In this document: piece after piece, positions 7,691 through 16,728 of the stretch | Layout: each line of letters opens with the position of its first letter | Position numbering within the stretch: position 1 is the first letter of the stretch | Assembly (NCBI GenBank): GCA_020249435.1 | Contig: JADCFQ010000012.1 | Span: 1 to 64,000 of the forward strand | From: Roseomonas sp. | GTDB lineage: Bacteria > Pseudomonadota > Alphaproteobacteria > Acetobacterales > Acetobacteraceae | Length of the DNA stretch: 64,000 bases | Reading direction: 5' to 3' | Position numbers and translations under genes: made by a program | Notes under the pieces: generated by a model | The model's database searches: none | Seen by the model: only the letters and a program-made list of their open reading frames with translations | Told to the model about the DNA's origin: nothing

Positions 7691-9274
7691 ATGCTCCGTC
7701 GCAATCTTTTGGCGGCGTCGGCTGCGGCTATGGCCGCACCGCGCCTTGGTGCAGCACAAGGCCAGCCGGGGCGGCGCATTTTGCGCTTTGTGCCGCAGGC
7801 CGATCTGGCGCTGCTTGACCCGATTCATTCGGTTGCCTTCGTCAGCCGCAACCATGCGATGATGGTCTACGACACGCTTTATGGCTGGGATGCGGAGCTG
7901 CGTGCGCGCCCGCAAATGGCCGAAGGGCACATGATCAGCAATGATGGGCGCGAATGGCGCATCCGGCTTCGTGAAGGTTTGCGCTTTCATGATGGGGAAC
8001 GCGTGCGCGCGCAGGATTGCGCCGCTTCCATCCGCCGCTGGGCAACGCGCGATGCCTTTGGTCAGGCGCTTTGGGCGGTAACCGATGAATGCGGCGCCGC
8101 CGATGATCGCACCATTCTGATCCGACTGAAGCAGCCCTTTCCGCTGCTGGCCGATGCGCTTGCCAAGGTTGGCACGCATCTTTGCGTGATGATGCCCGAA
8201 CGCCACGCCAATCTGCCATCTTCGCAGGCTGTGCCTGAGATGATTGGGTCCGGTCCCTTCCGCTTTGTGGCAAATGAACGCCTGCCTGGCAGCCGCAATG
8301 TCTATGCCAAGAATGAGGATTACGTGCCGCGCCAGGAACCCGCTTCCTATATGGCCGGTGGCAAGCAGGTACATTTCGATCGGGTGGAATGGCTGACCAT
8401 TCCGGATGGCGCGACCGCTTCCGCCGCGTTGCAACGGGGCGAGGTTGATTGGTGGGAATTGCCCGCGATTGACCTGGTGCCGCAGCTTCGCCGCGCGCGC
8501 GGCCTGAAGGTGGAAATCCTCGATCCCAATGGATCCATTGGTTTCCTCCGGCCCAATCACCTCAACCCGCCTTTGGATAATCCCGCGATCCGGCGCGCCA
8601 TCCTGCGCGGCATTGTGCAGCGCGATTTCATGACCGCCGCCGGCAGCACGGATGAAACGCTCTGGCGCGTGCCTTACGGTTTCTTCGTGCCGAGTTCGCC
8701 CATGGCAAGCGATGAGGGCATGGATGCCTTCCGCAACCCAACCAGCGTTGCCGATACGCGCAGGGCACTTCAGGAAGCCGGGTATCGCGGGGAGAAGATC
8801 AATCTGCTGGCGGCCACTGACTTCCCCGTCATCAATGCCATGAGCGAGGTTGCGGGCGATTATCTCCGCCGCATCGGGATCAATCTTGATTATGTTGCAA
8901 CCGATTGGGGGTCGGTGACCTCACGCATCCTTAACCAGAACCCGGTGGACCAGGGGGGCTGGAATTTCATGGTGAGCTGGACAGCAGGCAGCGCGCAGGT
9001 CAATCCGGCGGCGAATAACCTGATCCGCGGCCATGGGCGGAGTGCGATTTTTGGCTGGCCAACCATCCCGGAACTGGAAACGCTGCGTAATGCCTGGTTC
9101 GCCGCACCGGATGATGCGGCGCGCGCTAATATTGGCCGGCAGATGCAGCGGGTGAGTTTTGACCAGGTGCCCTATATTCCGCTCGGGCAATTCTTCTCAC
9201 CCACCGCGATGCGCGCGGACCTGACCGGGATGCTGCAGGGGGTGGCGCTGTTCTACAATATCCGCCGGGGATAA
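7691..9274 (+). CDS. ABC transporter substrate-binding protein, family 5 (peptide/nickel type)
   Basis: 527 residues. The first 22 form an RRNLLAAS-type, Tat-like signal. The mature part has the family 5 layout: DPIHSVAFVSRNHAMMVYDTLYG, then EWRIRLREGLRFHDGERV, then a long bilobal body. It should bind a peptide, glycoside or similar solute in the periplasm. No permease or ATPase genes are adjacent, so it is an orphan receptor, as the Bug receptors here also are. A good ribosome binding site (GGGGAGGGA) precedes the ATG. The divergent amidase makes an amide or peptide-like substrate conceivable, but this is only positional. Confidence 0.9.
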   Translation: MLRRNLLAASAAAMAAPRLGAAQGQPGRRILRFVPQADLALLDPIHSVAFVSRNHAMMVYDTLYGWDAELRARPQMAEGHMISNDGREWRIRLREGLRFHDGERVRAQDCAASIRRWATRDAFGQALWAVTDECGAADDRTILIRLKQPFPLLADALAKVGTHLCVMMPERHANLPSSQAVPEMIGSGPFRFVANERLPGSRNVYAKNEDYVPRQEPASYMAGGKQVHFDRVEWLTIPDGATASAALQRGEVDWWELPAIDLVPQLRRARGLKVEILDPNGSIGFLRPNHLNPPLDNPAIRRAILRGIVQRDFMTAAGSTDETLWRVPYGFFVPSSPMASDEGMDAFRNPTSVADTRRALQEAGYRGEKINLLAATDFPVINAMSEVAGDYLRRIGINLDYVATDWGSVTSRILNQNPVDQGGWNFMVSWTAGSAQVNPAANNLIRGHGRSAIFGWPTIPELETLRNAWFAAPDDAARANIGRQMQRVSFDQVPYIPLGQFFSPTAMRADLTGMLQGVALFYNIRRG

Positions 9275-9325
9275 GGTAGCGCTTTTGCATTGACCTGCCA
9301 TGCGACAGCGCGGCACAATGCGCCA

Positions 9326-10141
9326 ATGATGTTGCGCGCACTTATTGTTGGAATGTTCGGGCTTGGCTTCGTGGCGGCTGCCATGGCGCAATCGCCGGGC
9401 GCGGCGCTGCCGAGTGAAAAGCCCCCGCCCTTGCCCCGCCAAGGCGCTGGCGCGGAACTCCCGCGCGACAAGCCGCCGCCGCTTGCCCCTGGTGAACGCG
9501 CCGCACGCCGCGCGGTTTCTTCCGGTACGGGCTTTGTGGTGGCGGCGCGACGGATCATGACCAATCATCACGTGATTGATGGCTGCGCTGAAGTGGCCGC
9601 GCGCCTGCCCGATGGGCAGGAAGTGCCCACGCGCGTCTTGGCAAGCGATGCAACGCGCGATCTGGCCCTGCTGAGTACCGAAGCCGAGGCCGGGCCCATC
9701 CTGCCCTTCCGCAGCGCTGACGCCTATCGCCGCGGCGAAGGTGTGGTGACTTATGGTTTCCCCTTGGCGGGTTTGCTTTCATCCGGTCCTACGCTGACAA
9801 CGGGGGAGGTTTCCGCGCTATCGGGGCTTTCGGATAATCCACGCCATATCCAGATCAGCGCGCCGGTGCAGCCGGGCAATTCCGGCGGGCCGCTTTTGGA
9901 TATGCGCGGGCAGGTGATTGGTGTTGTGGTGTCAAAACTCAATGCTGGCCAGATTGCGCGGCAGACTGGCGATATTCCGCAGAATGTGAATTTCGCCGTG
10001 AAGCACACGGAAGCCTTGGCGTTTTTGCGTGAACAGAATGTCCAGGTGACGCAGGGCGCGGCCAATGACACGCCCCGCGCTGCCGATGCAGTGGGCGAAG
10101 TTGCGCATCCTTCAACGCTGTTTTTGCGCTGCCTGAAGTAA
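9326..10141 (+). CDS. Exported trypsin-like serine protease without a PDZ domain
   Basis: 271 residues. The catalytic triad can be read as His82 (IMTNHHVID), Asp112 (ATRDLALL) and Ser186 (PGNSGGPLL), as in the HtrA/DegP-like S1 group. No PDZ domain follows; the chain ends about 85 residues after the serine. A signal peptide (1-22) is followed by a low-complexity stretch with two copies of LPxxKPPPL before the protease domain, possibly a wall-spanning or binding linker. Two adjacent ATGs (9326, 9329) are possible starts. Its last 30 bases overlap the 3' end of the convergent CoA-transferase gene. Confidence 0.85.
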   Translation: MMLRALIVGMFGLGFVAAAMAQSPGAALPSEKPPPLPRQGAGAELPRDKPPPLAPGERAARRAVSSGTGFVVAARRIMTNHHVIDGCAEVAARLPDGQEVPTRVLASDATRDLALLSTEAEAGPILPFRSADAYRRGEGVVTYGFPLAGLLSSGPTLTTGEVSALSGLSDNPRHIQISAPVQPGNSGGPLLDMRGQVIGVVVSKLNAGQIARQTGDIPQNVNFAVKHTEALAFLREQNVQVTQGAANDTPRAADAVGEVAHPSTLFLRCLK

Positions 10142-11542
10142 AGCCGAGCACCATTCCGGTGCATGGCTGCCAAGTGGCATGGCGGGCAAATCCCAGCGCG
10201 GTTGTGTCGCGGAAAGGCGCGCGGCGTGGCGCGTGGCGCGCATCCGGCCAAAGCCGCTGTCACTTTCTTCCAAGGCTGCTTCAATGTCATGGGAAGCAAG
10301 GCCCGGCGCCGATAGCCCCGCTTCCAGCCGGCCCAGGCGCTTGATCCATTCCCCTGTGCCCGCAAGGGAAACGCGCACCAGCCAGGAACCGCCTTCCTCC
10401 GCCCGGCGCAGCAGCGCGGCCATGGCGCCGAAAGCCAGCAGATAGCCCGAAGCGTGATCCAAGGCCTGGCAGGGCAAGGGGCGCGGCTTGGCCTCCTTGG
10501 CCGCCAAAGCTTCCGCGTCATTCATGCCGTTTGCATTCTGCACCAGCGAATCAAACCCGCGCCGGGCGGCCCAGGGGCCAAGATGGCCATAGGCGGAAAG
10601 CGAAACGCAGATAATGCCGGGATGGCGCGCAGCAAGCGCTTCCGGCGCGAAGCCATGCAAGGCTATGGCGCCTGGCCGATAGCCTTGCAGAAAAATATCG
10701 GTATGCGCGGCCAGATCATGCAATCGCGCGCGATCATCCGGTGCGCGCAAATCAAGTGCGGCGCTTCTTTTGCCGCGCCCAGTATCCATCACCAATTCAT
10801 CAAAGCTCGGCAGATGTGCCGCGCTGATATGCAAAACATCAGCGCCATGCGCGGCGAGTGTGCGGCCCGCGACCGGCCCGGCAATCACGCGCGTCAGGTC
10901 AAGCACGCGCATCCCAGCAAGCGGTCGCGCGGCAGCAGGCGGCAGGGGGATGGGCGGCGCATCGCCGATTTTCTCGATCAATAGAGCCGGCAGGCTGGAA
11001 GCGGCCTGGCCCTGCGCGGATGCTTCCCATTCGGCAAGGCTCCGCGTCATCGTCACCACCAGGCCGACTTCTGCTGCTGCCGCTTCGAACGCCGCTGCGT
11101 TCCAATTGGCCAGCGCCTTGGCAACCGCCGCGCGATCATGCGCGATATGCCCGAGCAGGCGCAGCACGCCATCGCGATGATGCGGGAAGTTTGTGTGCAG
11201 CCTGACCCAGCGCCCATCACCGCATTGATAGAGCCCCGCAATCGCATCCCAGCGCGCGCCAGCGGGCCGGCCCGCGATGCTGAGCCAATGTTCGGAGCGA
11301 AACTCGATCGCGGCATCACGCATATCCACCGCAACACGCTGCGCACCACCACCGCGTCGCTGATGGATTTGTGCTGCCGCCAGACCTGTCGCCGCGATGC
11401 TGGCCTGCGCCGCCGCATCCACGCGAAAAGTGGAAGGCTGGATGGGTTCCTGCCCGGTCAGGCTGATTTGCGCGAGCGCAGCGGGATCAAGTGCCGCTTC
11501 ATGCCACAGGGCCGCGAGGATATCGGAAGGGCTTGGGTTCAT
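10112..11542 (-). CDS. CaiB/BaiF (family III) CoA-transferase-like protein with rearranged domain order
   Basis: 476 residues. Residues 40-180 match what is normally the second half of a CaiB protein: VDAAAQASIAATGLAAAQI, then a Val-Asp-Met-x-Asp-Ala segment, then a small domain with VRLHTNFPHHRDGVLRLLG. Only at 207 does the usual N terminus appear (PLAGMRVLDLTRVIAGP), continuing to the region of the catalytic aspartate (LDHASGYLLAFGAMAALL, Asp362) and a C-terminal tail like that of normal members. The aspartate region therefore occurs twice (Asp42 and Asp362). The family transfers CoA between carboxylic acids. The normal paralogue at 13802-14944 gives the reference order. The gene overlaps the protease gene tail to tail by 30 bp. 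Confidence 0.8.
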   Translation of the reverse strand: MNPSPSDILAALWHEAALDPAALAQISLTGQEPIQPSTFRVDAAAQASIAATGLAAAQIHQRRGGGAQRVAVDMRDAAIEFRSEHWLSIAGRPAGARWDAIAGLYQCGDGRWVRLHTNFPHHRDGVLRLLGHIAHDRAAVAKALANWNAAAFEAAAAEVGLVVTMTRSLAEWEASAQGQAASSLPALLIEKIGDAPPIPLPPAAARPLAGMRVLDLTRVIAGPVAGRTLAAHGADVLHISAAHLPSFDELVMDTGRGKRSAALDLRAPDDRARLHDLAAHTDIFLQGYRPGAIALHGFAPEALAARHPGIICVSLSAYGHLGPWAARRGFDSLVQNANGMNDAEALAAKEAKPRPLPCQALDHASGYLLAFGAMAALLRRAEEGGSWLVRVSLAGTGEWIKRLGRLEAGLSAPGLASHDIEAALEESDSGFGRMRATRHAARLSATQPRWDLPAMPLGSHAPEWCSALLQAAQKQR

Positions 11543-11727
11543 CGGGCCATGCTGAGGACAAAAACTTCCTTGGTCCAGCGCCAGTCACAAACGACCCAAC
11601 GGCAATGACTGATTTTTTGGCAACATGAAAATTTTGTAATCATTTCTATTTCAATGGCGAGCAATCTTTTTTCAATATCTGTCTCCTATGCTCAGAAAGT
11701 CACCATACGAAGGAAGCAAAAATACGT

Positions 11728-13710
11728 TTGCGTGGTCTACAAGGTCATCTGCTGGCCTTGTCACTTTTGCCCGTCATTCTCGGTATTGTCTTCACCTCAG
11801 GCGGCGGTCTTTGGACCATGCGTGCTTCCCTTGAAGAACAGCTTTGGGAACAAATCTCCCAGGCCTCCGAACGGACGCGCGAAACCATGCGCGACCTGGA
11901 ACAAAGAATGCACACGCATGCTTCTGGTGTCTCTGTTCGGGTCCTTGTTCGCGAAAATACGGCGCGGGCCAATATCCCCGCGCTCACACATGCCTTGGTG
12001 CAATCCTATGAAGCGATCCGCCAATTGGACCCGATGCTTTCGGTGATGGAAGTAACGGATGCGAATGGCAAGGTATTGGTCAGGGCGCAAAACCCCAGCC
12101 AAAGCGGCGATAGCAAGGCTGAAATGCCCGATATTGTCGCCGCCTTGCGCGGGCAAGCGTATTCTGGCGTTGTGCGCACGCCCGGTACCGCCGAAATCTC
12201 CTCCGGCGCTGTGGTGCCTTTGCCGCTTGATGGGCGCATTGTCGGCACCGTTCGTGCCGGGCTGAAGCTGGATAATGCGACCGCGAGTAAATTGAGCTCC
12301 CTTGCCGGCGCAGCGATCCTGCTTTTCGAAGGGGATCGGCTATCTGGCAGCAGTGTTCCGAATCAGACAGCAACGGGCCTGCCCGCCGCGCTGATCAACG
12401 CCATTTCACGCGGCGAGGCCTTGTCGCTTGATATGGATCTGCACGAAAAGGGTGCTCATCGCGTGCAGGTGATGCCGCTTAAGGATCAAGCTGGCAGGCC
12501 AATCGGGGCGATTGTCATGGGGGTCTCTCTGCAGCCCATGCAGGCTGCCGAACAAGCGGCCTTGTTCAGTATTCTCGCCGTCAGTGCCATGGTGCTTTTG
12601 GTTGCCGCCATGGTTGCGGTATTTGCCGCGGGCCGTTTGGCAAAGCCACTCGCCGGCATGGCCAAGGCGATGGGCGTTATTGCAGGCGGTCAATTGAATG
12701 TTGCCATACCTGGCCAAGACCGGCGCGATGAAATCGGCGAAATGGCTGGGGCGCTGGAACGTTTCCGCGTGCAATCCGAACATGCCAGAACGCTTGAAGC
12801 GGCCGCCGAAGCGGAACGGCAAGCCAAGGAACAGCGCGCGACAGAAATGGCCAAGCATACCGAAAGATTCGCAACATCCGTGACCCAAATCGTCACCGGT
12901 TTGGAACGTGCGGCAGGCGATATGCAAGGCGCTGCCCACACCATGGCGAATATCGCGAAGCACACTGAAACACAGGCGCAAGACACGGAAAATGGCGCGG
13001 CAACCAGCAGCAAGAATCTGGGCGCCATCGCGACCGCAACGGAGCAGCTCAATTCCAGCGTGAATGAGATCACGCGGCAGGTTGCTGAAGCAGCCGTGCT
13101 CGCGCGGGAAGGTGTCACGCTGGCGCAGGGCACCGATCAGCAAATGGCGGCGCTGACCGAAACCGCGGCCAAAATCGGTGAGGTCGTGCGCCTGATTACC
13201 GATATCGCCGGCCAGACCAATCTTTTGGCACTCAATGCAACCATCGAAGCAGCCCGTGCGGGTGACGCCGGTAAGGGCTTTGCGGTGGTAGCTTCCGAGG
13301 TCAAGGCGCTAGCCAGCCAGACCGCCAAGGCGACGGAAGAAATCTCAAGCCAGATCGCTTCCATGCGTGAAGCAACACATGGTGCTGTCGCATCCGTGCG
13401 CGATGTCGCTGAAGCCATCCGACGCATGGACGAGGTTGCGAGTGGCATCGCCGCTGCGGTCGAAGAACAGGGTGCCGCAACGCGCGATATCAGCAGCAGC
13501 ATCCAATCCGTGGCGGGTGCGACGGAAGAAGCGGTCGAATCCATGCGTGGCCTGACCGGCACCGCGCAGGAAGCGGGCCGCACCAGCGATAAGGTTCTCG
13601 ACACAGCGGGCAACCTTCGCGAGCAGACCGAGGCTTTGAAGGGCGAGGTTTCGGGCTTCTTGCGCGTCATTCAAAAGGACGAGGCAATAGCGGTACGCGA
13701 CGCGGCGTAA
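11728..13710 (+). CDS. Methyl-accepting chemotaxis protein
   Basis: 660 residues. A first membrane segment (about 5-25), a periplasmic sensor of about 250 residues with a Cache-like look ([20 protein letters not shown]), a second membrane segment (279-303), a HAMP region and a long coiled-coil signalling domain follow in order. The conserved hairpin tip is near 492-525 ([19 protein letters not shown]). It should relay a chemical signal to CheA/CheW. No other chemotaxis genes are in the window. The start is a TTG at 11728 with AAGGAAG about nine bases upstream; no in-frame ATG fits the first membrane helix. It lies behind an AT-rich intergenic stretch (11543-11727) that likely holds its promoter. 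Confidence 0.93.
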   Translation: MRGLQGHLLALSLLPVILGIVFTSGGGLWTMRASLEEQLWEQISQASERTRETMRDLEQRMHTHASGVSVRVLVRENTARANIPALTHALVQSYEAIRQLDPMLSVMEVTDANGKVLVRAQNPSQSGDSKAEMPDIVAALRGQAYSGVVRTPGTAEISSGAVVPLPLDGRIVGTVRAGLKLDNATASKLSSLAGAAILLFEGDRLSGSSVPNQTATGLPAALINAISRGEALSLDMDLHEKGAHRVQVMPLKDQAGRPIGAIVMGVSLQPMQAAEQAALFSILAVSAMVLLVAAMVAVFAAGRLAKPLAGMAKAMGVIAGGQLNVAIPGQDRRDEIGEMAGALERFRVQSEHARTLEAAAEAERQAKEQRATEMAKHTERFATSVTQIVTGLERAAGDMQGAAHTMANIAKHTETQAQDTENGAATSSKNLGAIATATEQLNSSVNEITRQVAEAAVLAREGVTLAQGTDQQMAALTETAAKIGEVVRLITDIAGQTNLLALNATIEAARAGDAGKGFAVVASEVKALASQTAKATEEISSQIASMREATHGAVASVRDVAEAIRRMDEVASGIAAAVEEQGAATRDISSSIQSVAGATEEAVESMRGLTGTAQEAGRTSDKVLDTAGNLREQTEALKGEVSGFLRVIQKDEAIAVRDAA

Positions 13711-13735
13711 CGCCTTTCGCGCAGAGTGCCAACTT

Positions 13736-13763
13736 GGGCCGGCTGGCGACAGCCGGCCCTTTT
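13736..13763 (+). terminator. Rho-independent terminator after the chemoreceptor gene
   Basis: A perfect 9-bp stem GGGCCGGCT / AGCCGGCCC with loop GGCGAC is followed by TTTT, 25 bases past the stop codon. Confidence 0.9.
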
Positions 13764-13801
13764 CATATTACCATTCCTCATTCTTTCGTGGGGAAGCGGG
13801 C

Positions 13802-14944
13802 ATGTCACCTTTGGCCGGTATCCGGGTTGTCGAAATCGCGCAGAATCTGGCGGGGCCATTTGCGGGCCAGATCCTCGCCATGCTGGGGGCCGAGGTGATC
13901 AAGCTCGAACGCCCCGAAGGCGGCGATGATGCGCGCGGCTGGGGGCCGCCGATGCATGAAGGCACGGCCACCACCTTCATCGCTGTCAATCGCGGCAAAA
14001 GATCGCTAAGCCTTGATCTCCGCAATGATGCGGACCGCGCGCTGCTGATGGAATTGGTGGGCGATGCGGATGTGGTTGTGCAGAATATGCGCCCCGGCGC
14101 TTTGGAGGATTTGGGGCTGGGCGGTGCGGCGCTGACGGCGCGTTTTCCGCGGCTGATTTATGCGTCACTCGGCGCTTTTGGCGCGGTGGGGCCGAAGGCG
14201 TTGCACCCGGGCTATGAGCCGATCCTGCAAGGCTATTCGGGCCTGATGATGATGAATGGCGCGGAAGGCGGGCCACCCACGCGAAGCGGGGTGCAAATCC
14301 TCGATCTCGGCACCGGCATGTGGGCGGTGATTGGCATTCTGGCGGCGCTGGAACGGCGCCACAGCACGGGCAAGGGCGGCGTGGTTGATACATCGCTGCT
14401 GGAAACCGCGCTTGGCTGGATGGGGCCGCATTTCGCGGGCTTCACTGTCTCGGGCCGGCCGCCGCCGCGCAACCTGTCGGGCAATCCGAATACGGTGGTG
14501 TTCCAATCTTTTGAGACCGCAACCGCGCCGGTGATGGTGGCGGCGGCCAATGATCGGCTGTTTCGCAAGCTATGCGATACCATGGGACTTTCGGAATTGG
14601 GTACGGATGAACGCTTTGCCAGCAACCGGCTGCGCGTGGCGAATAAACCCGCGCTGATGGCGGTGATGGAACCAGCCTTTCGCGCCCGCCCGGCTGAAGA
14701 ATGGCTGCCGATTTTGGAAAAGGCCGGGATACCCTCTGGCCCCATCAATACCATGCGCGAAATCGCGGTGGATGCGCAGGTGGAAGCGCTTGGCATTGTG
14801 GCGCCGGTGCCTGGCCTGCCGGTGCGCGCCATTGGCTTGCCGATCAGCTTTGATGGCACGCGCCCGCAACCGGCGCGCGGCGTGCCCGCCGCCGGTGAGG
14901 ATAGTGCCGATATCCGCGCTGGGTTGCGCTGGGCGCCAAGATAG
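13802..14944 (+). CDS. CaiB/BaiF (family III) CoA-transferase
   Basis: 380 residues in the standard family order: N-terminal CoA-binding domain (PLAGIRVVEIAQNLAGP, DADVVVQNMRPGAL), catalytic-aspartate segment (QILDLGTGMWAVIG), small domain with AANDRLFRKLCDTMG, and C-terminal tail (GIPSGPINTMREI). It transfers CoA between organic acids, or acts as racemase in some relatives; the substrate is unknown. It converges with the acyl-CoA synthetase gene with six bases between the stops. A small GGGCGC / GCGCCC hairpin (14931-14949) covers the junction. The synthetase could supply its acyl-CoA, but they are not one operon. Confidence 0.92.
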   Translation: MSPLAGIRVVEIAQNLAGPFAGQILAMLGAEVIKLERPEGGDDARGWGPPMHEGTATTFIAVNRGKRSLSLDLRNDADRALLMELVGDADVVVQNMRPGALEDLGLGGAALTARFPRLIYASLGAFGAVGPKALHPGYEPILQGYSGLMMMNGAEGGPPTRSGVQILDLGTGMWAVIGILAALERRHSTGKGGVVDTSLLETALGWMGPHFAGFTVSGRPPPRNLSGNPNTVVFQSFETATAPVMVAAANDRLFRKLCDTMGLSELGTDERFASNRLRVANKPALMAVMEPAFRARPAEEWLPILEKAGIPSGPINTMREIAVDAQVEALGIVAPVPGLPVRAIGLPISFDGTRPQPARGVPAAGEDSADIRAGLRWAPR

Positions 14945-14950
14945 CGCCCG

Positions 14951-16675
14951 CTATTCCCAAAGCCGTTCAATCTCCGCCGCGCGCTGTTCAATCGCAGCGC
15001 GGCGCTTCAGCTTCATGGTCGGCGTCAGCAGGCCATTTTCAATCGTGAAGGGTGCCGTCACCGCATGGCGGCGCATGCGTTCAATCACGGCGAGCCTTCC
15101 ATTCACGCGCGCCACGGCAGCAGCGACACGTTCTTCCTGACCCTCAGCCGGGACAATCAGCGCGACCAGGCCGGGCTTGCCCTCACCGGCGACCAGCGCC
15201 TGCTGGATTTCGGGTTCGGCCATCAATTGGCCTTCGATCTTGGCCGGGCTGATCATGTCGCCGCCCAGCAGCTTGATGAAATCCCGTTTGCGGTCGGTGA
15301 TATACAAAAACCCATCGCGCATTTCACCGATATCGCCGGTATGCAGCCAAGGGCGCGGGTCATCGCCTTCGGTCTTCAAGGTGGATGCGGTTGCTTCCGC
15401 TTTGCCCCAATAGCCGGTCATCACCAGATCACCCTGGATCAGGATTTCGCCATCGGCGGCGATGCGCACCGCGACACCTTCCAAGGGCATACCGACACTG
15501 TCATGCCGATTGGCCCAGGGCAGATTCACGCTCACCACCGGGCCGGCTTCGGTCTGGCCATAGCCTTGCAGCACCGGCAGCCCCAGCGCGATGAAAAACG
15601 CCGCCAGGTCAGGATCAAGCCGCGCGCCACCGGAAACTAGCGCGCGCAAGGCGCCACCAAAACGCGCGCGCACTTTCTCCCGCACCAGTTTTTCCAGGAT
15701 CGCATCTTCAATGCTGCCAATCACGCCGAGCGAGGCACCCGCCATGCGCTGCTGCCCGCGCAGCAAGGCGCGGTCGAACAGCTTGCGCTTGATGGGTTTT
15801 TCCTTCTCCAGCGCCGCCAGCAATCGAGACCGCAGCACTTCGAATAGTCGCGGCACGGCAGTCATGATGGCGGGGCGAATTTCCGCCATTTCCTGCACCA
15901 GCCGATCGGCACCGCGCGAATAGACAACCTCCATCCCATAGGACGGCAGCAGAAAACCGCCCACGGTATGTTCATAGCTATGCGACAGCGGCAGGAAGGA
16001 GAGATACGGTTTGCCATCCAAGTCCAGCTTTTCCGCCAGCGGCAGCACACCATGCCGATTGGCGAGCAAGGCACGATGCGGCAGCATCACCCCCTTCGGC
16101 GCACCGCCAGTGCCGGAGGTATAGATCAGGCAGGCAAGCGCTTCGGACGCAATGTGATGCGTCTCGGCTTCCAGCGCCAAGGGATCGGCGGGGGTGGCGA
16201 GCGCATCGGCCCAGAGATGCCGCGCAAGGCCCGGCGCTTCGGGCGGGGCCTCACAGCAAAGCAAGCCATCCAGGCCATGCGCCAAGGCCGCACCTTCCAG
16301 CACGCGTTCCGCCAACGCTGTGGTGGAGACAATCGCAAACCGCGCCCCCGAATCGCGCAGGATATGGGCGTGGTCGCTCGGCAGATTGGTGACATAGGTC
16401 GGCACGGTGATGGCGCCGATCGCCATGATCGCGGTATCGGCGATGGGAAACTCCGGGCGGTTTTCCGAGACCAGCAGCACCCGATCCCCCGGCGCGATGC
16501 CATGGCCACGCAAAAACGCCGCCAGCGCCGCGACCTGGCCCGCGAATTCCGCCCAGGTGAGGCTCTGCCATGCCTTGTCGCGCCAGAAGCGAAATAGCGG
16601 CTTCGCTGGCCATTCCCGCGCCCGCGCCAGCATCATGGCTGGCAGATTGGGCCATCCCTGGTCCGTATAAGGCAT
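14951..16675 (-). CDS. AMP-forming long-chain acyl-CoA synthetase
   Basis: 574 residues of the ANL adenylating superfamily. Landmarks in order are the ATP loop YTSGTGGAPKGVML, FLPLSHSYEHTVG, YGQTEAGPVVS and the hinge LHTGDIGEMRDGFLYITDRKRDFIKLLGG. The pattern matches the FadD15/FAA-like long-chain fatty acid:CoA ligases rather than acetyl-CoA synthetases. It activates fatty acids to acyl-CoA, probably at the inner face of the membrane. GGGGGGAAGGG directly precedes the ATG. It is divergent from pepF across 53 bp. Confidence 0.9.
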   Translation of the reverse strand: MPYTDQGWPNLPAMMLARAREWPAKPLFRFWRDKAWQSLTWAEFAGQVAALAAFLRGHGIAPGDRVLLVSENRPEFPIADTAIMAIGAITVPTYVTNLPSDHAHILRDSGARFAIVSTTALAERVLEGAALAHGLDGLLCCEAPPEAPGLARHLWADALATPADPLALEAETHHIASEALACLIYTSGTGGAPKGVMLPHRALLANRHGVLPLAEKLDLDGKPYLSFLPLSHSYEHTVGGFLLPSYGMEVVYSRGADRLVQEMAEIRPAIMTAVPRLFEVLRSRLLAALEKEKPIKRKLFDRALLRGQQRMAGASLGVIGSIEDAILEKLVREKVRARFGGALRALVSGGARLDPDLAAFFIALGLPVLQGYGQTEAGPVVSVNLPWANRHDSVGMPLEGVAVRIAADGEILIQGDLVMTGYWGKAEATASTLKTEGDDPRPWLHTGDIGEMRDGFLYITDRKRDFIKLLGGDMISPAKIEGQLMAEPEIQQALVAGEGKPGLVALIVPAEGQEERVAAAVARVNGRLAVIERMRRHAVTAPFTIENGLLTPTMKLKRRAAIEQRAAEIERLWE

Positions 16676-16728
16676 TCCCTTCCCCCCGGTTATGCTTTGG
16701 CGCTTGGCCGCGCGCCGCTTCAGTCTAT

